A stretch of DNA of 64,000 bases from JBBWZH01 sp035544115 (GTDB lineage: Bacteria > Actinomycetota > Actinomycetes > Mycobacteriales > CADCTP01): contig OY970235.1 in the NCBI GenBank assembly GCA_963714145.1, forward strand, positions 5,704,001 through 5,768,000, in the 5' to 3' direction. The notes beneath the pieces are model-generated. The model was not told the origin of the DNA, did no database searches, and saw nothing but the letters and a program-made list of their open reading frames with translations. The position numbers were made by a program, and so were the translations under genes. Below, one piece after another: positions 53,311 through 61,744 of the stretch (position 1 is its first letter; each line of letters opens with the position of its first letter).

Positions 53311-55577
53311 CCGATCGGGGAGGCACGCTGGCGGCCACGCCGCCGGACGAGACCGAAACGGACGAACCAGCGCGTGGCCGGTTGGCCACGCGGGGCCGGC
53401 GCCGGGTTGCGGCCGCCGAGCCGACGCCGGTGCTGCGCTACGCCCGCCGCCCGGCACGTTCGCCACGCACGTTTGTCGGCCGTTGGTTCGACCGGCACCG
53501 GCTGGTCCGCCGGCTGACCCGGCTGCTGGCCGGGGCGGCGATCGCGCTGGCCGCGCTGGTGGTCATGCCCGGCACCGCGAGTGCGCTGCCCGGCCTGGGC
53601 GGCTGCACCGAGGCACCCACCCCGGAAGCCCCCGGCCAGGGCATCTCCGGCTTCTTCATGTCCGCGCCGAACCCGGCACCGGCGCCGGAGAACCCGTTCC
53701 AGCCCGGCGCGAAGACCTCCCCGTTCCAGCAGTACGGCCTGGCCGGCCTGTCCTGGTACGCCTACGACCTGGGCTGCGGCGGCGCCGCCCGGGACCCGTC
53801 CGGCGCGATCTCCGCCTGGGCGGCCCGGATCCTGTTCATCCCGGCGAAGGCGGGCGTCTCGGCGCTGGCCGCGGTCTCCCAGGCCGCATTGGAACCGACC
53901 TATCTGTCCGCATTCGACCCGCTGTTGCAGAACCTGACGGACGCGCTGAACAAGGCCATCTTCACCCCGATCGCCCCGCTGGCGGTGATGCTCACCGGCC
54001 TGCTGCTGATGGCGCAGGCGACCCGGCAGCGGGTGTCCGAGTCGACCACCGCGATCGGCTGGTGCCTGCTCGTCACGATCATGGCGGCGGCGCTGTTCGC
54101 CTGGCCGGTCCGGGCCGGGCACGCCGCGGACAAGGTGATCACCAGCGGGGTCGCGGTCGTCTCGAACGGCATCACCGGCCAAAAGGGCTCGCCCGGTATG
54201 CAGGTCGCCAACTCGCTGTACGGCCCGTTCCTCTACCGGATGTGGCTGATGGGCGAGTTCTGCGACCCGGACAGCCCCGGCGCGAAGGCGCACGGCCCCG
54301 AACTGCTGCAGGCGCAGGCGCTCAACTGGGACGAGTCGGCCCGGGCCCGCACCGACGCGGAGAAGATCACCAAGGCCAAGCAGGAGGCGTTCAACAAGGC
54401 CGCCGGCAAGGTCAAGGACGAGGACCCGACCGCCTACCAGTGCGTCGCCGGGCACGGCAGCGCCTCGCTGGAGGCGTCCATCCTGGCCGACGTGGGCGTG
54501 CTGCTGATGGCGCCGTTCCTGCTCGTCGGCGGGTTGATCCTGATCGCCGCGTACATCATCGTCCGGTTCTCGGTGATCTTCGCGCCGGCACTGCTCACCG
54601 CCGGCGCGTTCTTCCCGCTGCGCGGGATCGTGCTGGCGGCCGGCCGGGTGGTGGCCGCCGCGATCTTCAACGCGCTGCTGTTCACGCTCGCGGTGCTGCT
54701 GGTGATCCGGGTCGACTCGGCCATCCTGGATCCGGCCACCCGGCTGCCGGCCTGGCTGCGGCTGGTGCTGGTCGGCGTGGTCACGGTCGTGATGTGGTAC
54801 CTGACCCGGCCGTTCCGCAAGCTCACCACGATGGTGACCAGCGGCAGCATGGCCGGGGCGATGGGCGACCAGAACTACGAGTCCCGCCGGGTCAACGGCT
54901 TCCTGCGCAACCTGCGGCGCCGGGACGCGCCGCTGGTGGTCAACCAGAGCGACGACGACACCACCGTGGTGGTCAACAACGGCCAACTGCGGGAGGAGGC
55001 GCGCGGCCCGGTCGGGGTGGCGGCCGCCGCCCGTGGCCGGCACCGCGGCGCGCCGATCGAAGTCGAGGCCACCCGGATCGACGCCGGCGGGCGCGGGCTG
55101 CGCTGGTCCGGCGCCGGCTCGCCGCAACTGCCGGCGGGCGCCGACGCCGGGTTCGCCTCGGCCGGCCGCGCCGGCCGGCAGACCGCGGCGGGCGAACTGC
55201 CGGCCGGTTCGACGGTGTCCCCGTCCGGGTCGTCGGCTGGTTCGTCCGGCGGCCGGCGCGGCAGCCGGTCCGGGTACGCCGACACGGGCGGTGGCTACGG
55301 CAGCAGCCGGTCGGACGTGCCGCCCGGGGTGCACCAGCCGCCGATGTCGCCGCGGGCCCGCCGGGCCGCCGCGGCCAGCGCCACCCGGGTGGCCGGCCGG
55401 CAGGTGGACGACGGCCTGTTCGACGCGTCCGCCGCGTACCGGCCGGCGCCGGAGGACGACGCCCACGGCTACCTGCACCGGGTGGAAGTCGAAGTGGTCG
55501 ACAGCGAGGAGATCTACCGGCTCTACGACCCGTCCCGGGACCGCTCCACGTCGGGTAGCGGAGCATGGTCGCGCTGA
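53307..55577 (+). CDS. VirB6/TrbL-like polytopic channel protein
   Basis: A 756-residue protein. A basic N-terminal region leads to a hydrophobic segment resembling a signal (LAGAAIALAALVVMPGTASA, about residues 73-92). Then come an extracytoplasmic stretch with Cys residues and six or so membrane helices between about 205 and 510 (IAPLAVMLTGLLLMAQ, AIGWCLLVTIMAAALFAWPV, ADVGVLLMAPFLLVGGLILIAAYIIVRFSVIFAPALLTAG, LLFTLAVLLVIRV). It ends in a ~250-residue basic, Ser/Gly-rich cytoplasmic tail. Position after virB4 and the helix pattern support VirB6. The start overlaps the virB4 stop (ATGA). Confidence 0.7.
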   Translation: MTDRGGTLAATPPDETETDEPARGRLATRGRRRVAAAEPTPVLRYARRPARSPRTFVGRWFDRHRLVRRLTRLLAGAAIALAALVVMPGTASALPGLGGCTEAPTPEAPGQGISGFFMSAPNPAPAPENPFQPGAKTSPFQQYGLAGLSWYAYDLGCGGAARDPSGAISAWAARILFIPAKAGVSALAAVSQAALEPTYLSAFDPLLQNLTDALNKAIFTPIAPLAVMLTGLLLMAQATRQRVSESTTAIGWCLLVTIMAAALFAWPVRAGHAADKVITSGVAVVSNGITGQKGSPGMQVANSLYGPFLYRMWLMGEFCDPDSPGAKAHGPELLQAQALNWDESARARTDAEKITKAKQEAFNKAAGKVKDEDPTAYQCVAGHGSASLEASILADVGVLLMAPFLLVGGLILIAAYIIVRFSVIFAPALLTAGAFFPLRGIVLAAGRVVAAAIFNALLFTLAVLLVIRVDSAILDPATRLPAWLRLVLVGVVTVVMWYLTRPFRKLTTMVTSGSMAGAMGDQNYESRRVNGFLRNLRRRDAPLVVNQSDDDTTVVVNNGQLREEARGPVGVAAAARGRHRGAPIEVEATRIDAGGRGLRWSGAGSPQLPAGADAGFASAGRAGRQTAAGELPAGSTVSPSGSSAGSSGGRRGSRSGYADTGGGYGSSRSDVPPGVHQPPMSPRARRAAAASATRVAGRQVDDGLFDASAAYRPAPEDDAHGYLHRVEVEVVDSEEIYRLYDPSRDRSTSGSGAWSR

Positions 55578-56266
55578 CCCGGCTCCTCGGCGCGCTGGTC
55601 CGGATGCTCACCCGGACCCGGCGGATGAAGATCGCGCTGGTCGCCGTCCCGGCCCTGATCGTGGTCGCGCTGGTCGCCCCCCGGGCGGCCAACCGGGACA
55701 AGCACACCACCTCGCCGGCGCTGGCCGGCAGCGGCGGGGTGGCCACCACCACGATCACGCCGACCGCGACGATCGCGTCGCCGACCGGACTGCCCGGCAC
55801 CACCGGGCCGGCGCCCGGGCCGACCGTGCAGCAGCGGACCGAGCCGGTGCTGGCCAAGGCACCGGCCGACGCGGCCCGGGCGTACGCGCTGACCGTGAAC
55901 GCGCACGACGCCCGGCCGGGCCGGGACGCCGGCTTCATCGACTCCTACGTGCGGGCCCGGCCGTACGTCACCGCGCAGCTGTACGCGCTGATCTCGGCAC
56001 CGAGCCGGCGCGGCGACTACCTCTGGGTGGACTGGGCCAAGCAGCAGGCCACCGTGACCGCCGAGGTGGTCCGGGTGGCCGTGCCGGACGGGGCGCCGGC
56101 GCCGACCGCGACCAGCGCGCACATCCGGGTGCAGTTCCGGCAGGTGATCACCCCACACGTGGCCGGGGCGGCCGCCCCGGCGCCGATCCTGGACGCGGTC
56201 AGCCTGGTCGTGTCCACCGATCGCAACGGCCACTGGCTGGTCAGCCAACTACTGGCTGACACGTAG
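55565..56266 (+). CDS. VirB8/TcpC-like conjugation-type protein
   Basis: A 233-residue protein with a basic N-terminus, one membrane helix (KIALVAVPALIVVALVAP, about 22-39) and a Thr/Pro linker. An extracellular domain of ~140 residues follows (ADAARAYALTVNAHDARPGRDAGFIDSYVRARPYVTAQLYALI, YLWVDWAKQQATVTAEVVRVAVPDG, IRVQFRQVITPHV, DRNGHWLVSQLLAD) whose alpha-then-strands order fits the NTF2-like fold of VirB8/TcpC. It would bridge membrane and wall. The start overlaps the virB6-like gene by 13 bp. Confidence 0.6.
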   Translation: MVALTRLLGALVRMLTRTRRMKIALVAVPALIVVALVAPRAANRDKHTTSPALAGSGGVATTTITPTATIASPTGLPGTTGPAPGPTVQQRTEPVLAKAPADAARAYALTVNAHDARPGRDAGFIDSYVRARPYVTAQLYALISAPSRRGDYLWVDWAKQQATVTAEVVRVAVPDGAPAPTATSAHIRVQFRQVITPHVAGAAAPAPILDAVSLVVSTDRNGHWLVSQLLADT

Positions 56267-56275
56267 GCGGCGGCG

Positions 56276-57358
56276 ATGACGGTACTGCGGCGACGACTCC
56301 TGCTGGCGGCGATCGCCGCCCCGCTGGCGGTGCCGGCCGCGCTGATCGTGGTCGGCGCGTTCGTGGTGGTGCTGGCGGTGTCCGGCGGCAGCGTCTCGTC
56401 CGCGGCGGTGCCGCCCGGCGGGGTGACCGGCGGCCAGCTCAGCACGGACGCGCCGGTGCCGGACGAGGTGCTGGCGGTCCTGCGCCCGGCGCTGGTCGGC
56501 AACGGCTGCCCGGCGCTGACCGAGAGCCTGCTGGCCGCGCAGCTGTTCCAGGAGTCCGGGTTCAACCCGCAGGCCACCTCACCGGTCGGCGCCCAGGGCA
56601 TCGCCCAGTTCATGCCGGGCACCTGGCCGGGCGTCGGCCGGGACGAGAACGGCAACGGGGTGGCCTCACCCTGGGAGCCGGAGGACGCGATCCCGGCGGC
56701 GGCCCGGTACGACTGCGCCATCGCCAAGCAGGTGGCCGCGGTGCCCGGGGACGCGGCCGGGCTGATGCTGGCCGCCTACAACGCCGGTCCCGGCGCGGTG
56801 CTCCAGTTCAACGGCATCCCGCCGTTCCAGGAGACGCAGAACTACGTCCGGGCCATCCTGGACCGCGCCGCCACCTGGGCGGTCTCCCCCGGGCTGGTCG
56901 GCGTCGGCGTCGGCCCGGCGCCGCTGCCCGGCGGCGCGCAGATCGAGCTGACCAACAACCCGCTGATCGACACCGCGGTGGCCTGGGCGACCGGCCAGAT
57001 CGGCTCCTGGTACCACTTCGGCGGCACCTGCACCGAGCCGTTCAGCGAGGTGATCGCCAAGCGCTGCGACTGCTCCTCGCTGATGCAGCAGGCGTACGCG
57101 CACGCCGGCATCGCGCTGCCGCGCACCGCCGCGATGCAGAGCCGGGTCGGGGCGGCGGTACCGCCCGCCGAGATCCAGCCCGGCGATCTGGTCGTCACGG
57201 TCGGCGCCGACGGCACCGTGGCGCGCCCCGGACACATCGCGATGTACGTCGGTTCCGGGTACGTGGTGGAGGCGCCGTTCGAGGGCGTCCAGGTGCACTA
57301 CTTCCCGGTCCGCGGTTACCACGACATAGTCACGATCCGGCGCATCGTCACCGGGTGA
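56276..57358 (+). CDS. VirB1-like bifunctional wall hydrolase (lytic transglycosylase plus NlpC/P60)
   Basis: A 360-residue exported enzyme. An N-terminal signal anchor (LLLAAIAAPLAVPAALIVVGAFVVVLAV) is followed by an SLT-type transglycosylase domain with catalytic Glu in LFQESGFNPQATSPVGAQGIAQFMPGTWP and AAYNAGPGAV (about 88-190). A C-terminal NlpC/P60 peptidase has Cys in RCDCSSLMQQAYAHAGIALPRTA, His in RPGHIAMYVGSG, and an H-containing end. This pair of domains is the standard Gram-positive T4SS wall opener. It lies 9 bp after the VirB8-like gene. Confidence 0.9.
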   Translation: MTVLRRRLLLAAIAAPLAVPAALIVVGAFVVVLAVSGGSVSSAAVPPGGVTGGQLSTDAPVPDEVLAVLRPALVGNGCPALTESLLAAQLFQESGFNPQATSPVGAQGIAQFMPGTWPGVGRDENGNGVASPWEPEDAIPAAARYDCAIAKQVAAVPGDAAGLMLAAYNAGPGAVLQFNGIPPFQETQNYVRAILDRAATWAVSPGLVGVGVGPAPLPGGAQIELTNNPLIDTAVAWATGQIGSWYHFGGTCTEPFSEVIAKRCDCSSLMQQAYAHAGIALPRTAAMQSRVGAAVPPAEIQPGDLVVTVGADGTVARPGHIAMYVGSGYVVEAPFEGVQVHYFPVRGYHDIVTIRRIVTG

Positions 57359-57461
57359 TCAGGTCGTAGTGTTTCGGCGTACCCCCGTACCCCGGCGGCC
57401 TCCTCCGCTCCGCTCCTCGGCCGCCAGGGCTCCCTGCACCACGCACCGCGGAGGCCGCCGC

Positions 57462-58244
57462 ATGAGTCCCGACGCCGAGTGGTACCTGGCCGAACCGGCC
57501 GGCTGGGTGCCGGTGCCGGCGGCCTCGGTGCCCGAGATGCTGGACAAACGGGTGGTGCTGGCCGAGCCGCCCGGCGCGTTCCGGTACGACATGCGGGCGG
57601 TCAGCTACCCGTACACGCACCCCGACGGCCTGGTCTACCTGGACGTGGTGAGCGAGCACGACTGGTACCGGTCCCGGATCCGGGAGGAGCCCGTGCCCAA
57701 GTCGCGCTACCCGGTGGACCGGGTCTGGGTGGAGTACCGGCCGGCCGCCCAGCTGGCACCGCTCGGCACCGACCCGGACCCGCTACTGGACGGCCCGGCG
57801 ACCGCCCCGGCCGACGGCAGCACCCCGGCCAGCGGCAGCCCGCCGACCGGCCGGAGCGCCCCGGTCAGCGGCAGCCCGCCGGGCAGCGGCAGTGTCCCGG
57901 GCAGCAGCGGTGTCCCGGCCAGCGGCCGGGACCCGGGCAGCGGCCGGGGGACGAGCTTCGGCACCGGGACGATCTTCGACCGGGTGGTGACGCCGGACCG
58001 ACCCCCGGCCCGGCCGCCCCGGCGGGCCCGGGACGTGCCGGACCTGACCGGACGCCGGATCGTGGTGCTGCAGCCGACCGGGCCGGTGTTCCACCGGCGG
58101 GCGGTCAGCGAACCGTACGTGGACGCCGCCAGCGGCGACGTCTCGGTGACGGTCTGCTCGGAGCACGACTGGTACCGCTGGGCCATCACCCGCGAGCTAC
58201 CGCGAGCCGAACCCTGCCCGATCTACCTGGTCTGGGTCGAGTAG
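57462..58244 (+). CDS. protein with a duplicated SEHDWYR domain, end of the T4SS-like operon
   Basis: A 260-residue protein from an ATG preceded by GGAGG. Two copies of a ~60-residue module flank a Gly/Ser/Pro linker: RVVLAEPPGAFRYDMRAVS...VVSEHDWYRSRIREEPVPKSRYPVDRVWVEY (about 23-88) and RIVVLQPTGPVFHRRAVSE...TVCSEHDWYRWAITRELP...IYLVWVE (about 196-260). Shared residues include SEHDWYR and a final VWVE. It has no signal peptide or helix, so it is cytoplasmic. The family is not recognised. Position suggests an accessory or substrate-handling role. Confidence 0.65.
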   Translation: MSPDAEWYLAEPAGWVPVPAASVPEMLDKRVVLAEPPGAFRYDMRAVSYPYTHPDGLVYLDVVSEHDWYRSRIREEPVPKSRYPVDRVWVEYRPAAQLAPLGTDPDPLLDGPATAPADGSTPASGSPPTGRSAPVSGSPPGSGSVPGSSGVPASGRDPGSGRGTSFGTGTIFDRVVTPDRPPARPPRRARDVPDLTGRRIVVLQPTGPVFHRRAVSEPYVDAASGDVSVTVCSEHDWYRWAITRELPRAEPCPIYLVWVE

Positions 58245-58323
58245 AACTGGTCTAAACCACCCTCACCCCAGCGAGGTCGGGCACCCACCCCGTCCACAAC
58301 CGCCACCCACCGCACCGTGGGGT

Positions 58324-58344
58324 CCGCGGGGCTCGGCCCCGCGG
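58324..58344. terminator. bidirectional hairpin between the T4SS-like operon and whiB2
   Basis: A 9-bp perfect stem (CCGCGGGGC at 58324-58332, GCCCCGCGG at 58336-58344) with a TCG loop lies between the two convergent stop codons. Confidence 0.55.
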
Positions 58345-58402
58345 CCAGCATCGGGATGAGCGCCTCCGGCGAGCGCACTCCGCGAGCAGACCTCGCCCGC
58401 GG

Positions 58403-58684
58403 TCAGACCGCGCGGCGCTTGAGCCGGCGGCGTTCCCGCTCGGACAGCCCGCCCCAGATGCCGAAGCGCTCATCGTGCTCCAGTGCGTACTCCAGGCACT
58501 CGTCCCGAACCTCGCAGGTGGTGCAGATGCGCTTCGCCTCCCGGGTCGATCCGCCCTTTTCCGGGAAGAACGCCTCCGGATCGGTCTGCGCGCACAGCGC
58601 GCGCTCCTGCCAGGTCGGCTCCTCGGCCATGCCGAACATGCCGAGCAGCACATTGTCGTCGGCCAGCACATCGGGCCCGGTCAT
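58403..58684 (-). CDS. whiB2: WhiB2/WhmD iron-sulfur transcription factor
   Basis: A 93-residue Wbl protein. Four cluster ligands Cys31, Cys54, Cys57 and Cys63 (ERALCAQTD, RICTTCEVRDEC) bind a [4Fe-4S] cluster. The turn GIWGG at 75-79 precedes the basic DNA-binding tail RERRRLKRRAV. The acidic MTGPDVLADDNVLLGMFG start and genomic neighbours (fbi genes, Rv3259-type region) match WhiB2/WhmD, needed for septation. The ATG at 58684 follows GGGGGAG. A strong promoter lies about 200 bp upstream, so the leader is long. Confidence 0.93.
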   Translation of the reverse strand: MTGPDVLADDNVLLGMFGMAEEPTWQERALCAQTDPEAFFPEKGGSTREAKRICTTCEVRDECLEYALEHDERFGIWGGLSERERRRLKRRAV

Positions 58685-58882
58685 GCCCACTCCCCCATGA
58701 CTCGTCCCTCGCGCTGTTGCCGTTCCACCGCCGGTACGGCCATCGGCCGACCCACGCTTGCCGTTCCCCGCTCGCGCGGCGCGCTCGGGCGCTCGCTCAT
58801 GTGGGGTCCTCCCTACTGCCTCGACCCGCCCCGTGACGATGCCCCTCCGGCAGGCCGTCCTACCGTGAATGACATCGGTGAA

Positions 58883-58912
58883 ATTACACTCGTGTCGCTG
58901 CCGGATAGTCAA
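58883..58912 (-). promoter_or_regulatory. candidate whiB2 promoter; remainder of the 58685-59041 gap
   Basis: On the minus strand TTGACT (58912-58907) and TGTAAT (58888-58883) are separated by 18 nt, followed by an AT-rich TTTCACCGATG stretch. Transcription from here would leave a ~190-nt leader before whiB2. The rest of the gap up to the fbiC stop at 59042 has no credible gene; it holds Arg/Pro-coding noise and the fbiC 3' end. Confidence 0.55.
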
Positions 58913-59041
58913 GCTGAAGTCTGCTAATGCCGCTGGCCGGGCGAAACTCTGCCCGGACGGCCAGGTCAGCCGCCGACCGGAGACCGGACGACCAGCCAGC
59001 CGACGATCAGTCAGCCGGGACCCCGTTGGCCGACGACCCGG

Positions 59042-61672
59042 TCAGCCGACGACCGGAAGCTGGCGGCGCGCGTCCGCCTGCTGGGCGGCCCGCCGACGCT
59101 CCGTGCCGACAGGACCATACGTGGTCGTCCGCTGCCGGGCCGGGCGGTCCATCCCGGTCGCGATCTCGGCCAGCTCGGCCACCGTCTTGCGGGAGCCGTG
59201 CTGGGAGCCGGCCATCCGGCTGATCGTCTCCTCCATCAGCGTCCCGCCCAGGTCGTTGCAGCCGCCGGCCAGCATCGTCCGGCAGCCGTCCACGCCGAGC
59301 TTGACCCAGGAGCACTGGATATTGCGGATCCGGCCGTGCAGCAGCAGCCGGGCCAGCGCGTGCACGGCCCGGTTCTCCTCCGCCGTCGGCCCCGGCCGGG
59401 CCAGCCCGGCCAGGTACATCGGCGCGTTCTGGTGCACGAACGGCAGCGGGACGAACTCGGTGAAGCCGCCGGTCTCGTCCTGGATCCGGGCCAGCAGCCG
59501 CAGGTGCGCCACCCAGTGCCGGGGCTGGTCCACGTGCCCGAACATCATCGTCGAGGTGGACGGGATGCCCATCCGGTGGGCGGTGGTGATCACCTCGACC
59601 CAGGCCGCCGCCGGCAGCTTGCCCTTGGTCAGCACCCAGCGGATCTCGTCGTCGAGGATCTCCGCCGCGGTGCCCGGGATCGAGTCCACGCCCGCGTCCC
59701 GGGCCCGGGCCAGCCAGTCCGAAATGGACAGCCCGGTGCGGGCCGCCCCGGTCGCGACCTCCATCGGGCTGAACGCGTGCAGGTGCAGCCCGGGCGCCCG
59801 GCGCTTCACCTCGGCGGCCAGGTCGAAGTACGCGGTGGCGGGCAGGTCCGGGTCGATGCCGCCCTGCATGCAGACCTCGGTGGCGCCGGCCGCCCAGGCC
59901 TGCGCGGCCCGCTCGCCGACCTCGGCCAGCGAGAGCGTGTAGGCGTCCGCGTCCGACGCCCGCTGGGCGAAGGCGCAGAACCGGCAGCCCGTGTAGCAGA
60001 CGTTGGTGAAGTTCATGTTCCGGTTCACCACGTAGGTGACGTCCTCGCCGACGGCATCCCGGCGCAGGTCGTCGGCCAGCCTGGTCAGCGCGTCCAGCCC
60101 CGGGCCGGTGGCGCCGGCCAGCGCGACCGCGTCCGCGTCGGAGATCCCGGCCGGGTCGGCCTCGGCGTGCCGCAGCGCGGTCCGCACCTCCCCGGCCAGC
60201 TTCGAGCCGGCCAACTTCGAGGCGGCCAGGTTCGGGGCGGCCAGGTTCGGGGCGGGCCGGTTCGGGGCGGGCGGCTCGGGCGCCGGAAGGCGGGCCGCGA
60301 CGCTGGCCCAGTCGCCGTAGACCTCGTCGAAGTCGGCCCGGCGGTCGGCGCTGCGGCCGGTGCTGTCGATGCTGGTGTGCAGGTCGACCCGGCCGGTGCC
60401 GGCGCCGGCCGCATCCGCCCAGCCGCCGTCCGGCTCCTGCCACGGCTGTCCACTGGGGACGGTGTCGGCGGCCAGGCCGGTGACCGGGTCGGCCAGCGCG
60501 CGGACGTGGCCGAGCAGCCGCGGGTCCAGCCAGGGCTGGCCGGCCAGCACGTACGGCGGGTACACGGTCAGCCGCTCGCGCAGCTGGTAGCCGGCCGCAG
60601 CGCTGGCCTGCGCCAGCAGGTGGATGTCCGGCCAGGGCCGCTCCGGGTTCACGTGATCCGGGGTGACCGGCGAGACGCCGCCCCAGTCGTCGATGCCGGC
60701 CCGCAACAGCAGCCCGCACTCGGGCAGGTCGACCAGGTTCGGCGGCGCCTGCAGCCGCATCCCGGGGCCGAGCACCAGCCGGGCGACCGCGATCGTGGCC
60801 GCGAACTCGTCGGTGGGCACGTCCGGCTCGGCCCGCATCGCGGTTTCCGGCTTGGCCCGGAAGTTCTGCACGATGACTTCCTGCACGGCGCCGTACTCGC
60901 GGGCCACCCGGCGGATCGCGAACAGCGACTCGGCCCGCTCCAGCCGGGTCTCGCCGATGCCGACCAGGATCCCGGTGGTGAACGGGACGCCGACCCGGCC
61001 GGCGTCGTCGAGCACCCGCAGCCGCACTTCCGGCTCCTTGTCCGGCGAGCCGTAGTGCGGCCCGCCCGGCTCGGTGAACAGCCGGCTGGCGGTGGTCTCC
61101 AGCATCATCCCCATGCTCGGCGCGACCGGCTTGAGCCGCTGCAGGTCGGCCCAGCTCAGCACGCCCGGGTTCAGGTGCGGCAGCAGCCCGGTCTCCTCCA
61201 GCACCGCGATCGCACACGCCCGCAGGTAGTCCAGGGTGGAGCCGTAGCCGCGCTCGGCCAGCCAGTCGGCGGCGGCCGGCCAGCGGTCCTCGGGCCGGTC
61301 GCCGAGCGTGAAGAGCGCCTCCTTGCAGCCGGCGGCGGCCCCGGCCCGGGCGATCGCCAGCACCTCGGCGCGCTCCAGGAACGGCGCCGGCAACCGGGCC
61401 GGCGCGGTGGCGAACGTGCAGTAGTGGCAGCGGTCCCGGCACAGCCGGGTGAGCGGGATGAAGACCTTCCGCGAGTAGGTGACCATGCCGGGCCGGCCGG
61501 CCGCGGCCAGGCCGGCATCCCGGACCCGACCGGCCGCGGCCAGCAGGCCGTCCAGCCAGTCTCCCCGGGCGGCCATCAGGACCGCCGCCTCGGTCGGGTC
61601 CAGCGCCACCCCGTCCCGCGCCCGGCGCACGGCCCGCCGCACCGCACTCACCGTAGGTAGCGGATCAAGCAC
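59042..61672 (-). CDS. fbiC: 7,8-didemethyl-8-hydroxy-5-deazariboflavin (FO) synthase FbiC
   Basis: An 876-residue fusion of CofG and CofH, two radical-SAM enzymes that make FO, the deazaflavin chromophore of F420, from tyrosine and 5-amino-6-ribitylaminouracil. The N-terminal CX3CX2C is CRDRCHYC (Cys78, 82, 85); the second is CYTGCRFC, in the C-terminal half. Late motifs SWVKLGVD and GGCNDLGGTLMEE are typical of CofH. A repetitive linker (PAPNLAAPNLAASKLAG) joins the halves. The start is set at the GTG at 61672; a GTG at 61699 is also possible. The frame continues far upstream only as antisense to fbiA/fbiB. It diverges from fbiA. Confidence 0.95.
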   Translation of the reverse strand: MLDPLPTVSAVRRAVRRARDGVALDPTEAAVLMAARGDWLDGLLAAAGRVRDAGLAAAGRPGMVTYSRKVFIPLTRLCRDRCHYCTFATAPARLPAPFLERAEVLAIARAGAAAGCKEALFTLGDRPEDRWPAAADWLAERGYGSTLDYLRACAIAVLEETGLLPHLNPGVLSWADLQRLKPVAPSMGMMLETTASRLFTEPGGPHYGSPDKEPEVRLRVLDDAGRVGVPFTTGILVGIGETRLERAESLFAIRRVAREYGAVQEVIVQNFRAKPETAMRAEPDVPTDEFAATIAVARLVLGPGMRLQAPPNLVDLPECGLLLRAGIDDWGGVSPVTPDHVNPERPWPDIHLLAQASAAAGYQLRERLTVYPPYVLAGQPWLDPRLLGHVRALADPVTGLAADTVPSGQPWQEPDGGWADAAGAGTGRVDLHTSIDSTGRSADRRADFDEVYGDWASVAARLPAPEPPAPNRPAPNLAAPNLAASKLAGSKLAGEVRTALRHAEADPAGISDADAVALAGATGPGLDALTRLADDLRRDAVGEDVTYVVNRNMNFTNVCYTGCRFCAFAQRASDADAYTLSLAEVGERAAQAWAAGATEVCMQGGIDPDLPATAYFDLAAEVKRRAPGLHLHAFSPMEVATGAARTGLSISDWLARARDAGVDSIPGTAAEILDDEIRWVLTKGKLPAAAWVEVITTAHRMGIPSTSTMMFGHVDQPRHWVAHLRLLARIQDETGGFTEFVPLPFVHQNAPMYLAGLARPGPTAEENRAVHALARLLLHGRIRNIQCSWVKLGVDGCRTMLAGGCNDLGGTLMEETISRMAGSQHGSRKTVAELAEIATGMDRPARQRTTTYGPVGTERRRAAQQADARRQLPVVG

Positions 61673-61744
61673 TGGTGGAGCGTACGCGATCTGTCGCACG
61701 GATGCGGCCGCAGGCGTCCAGGCGGACGGTGGGAGGATAGCCGG

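Noticed and set aside
49978..53466. 1162-residue minus-strand frame opposite the VirB4-like gene
   Set aside because: The VirB4 Walker motifs lie on the plus strand; the minus frame has no motif.
47805..58244. Integrative conjugative element
   Set aside because: No relaxase, coupling protein, integrase, tRNA-end att site or flanking direct repeats were seen, and both neighbours are core genes.
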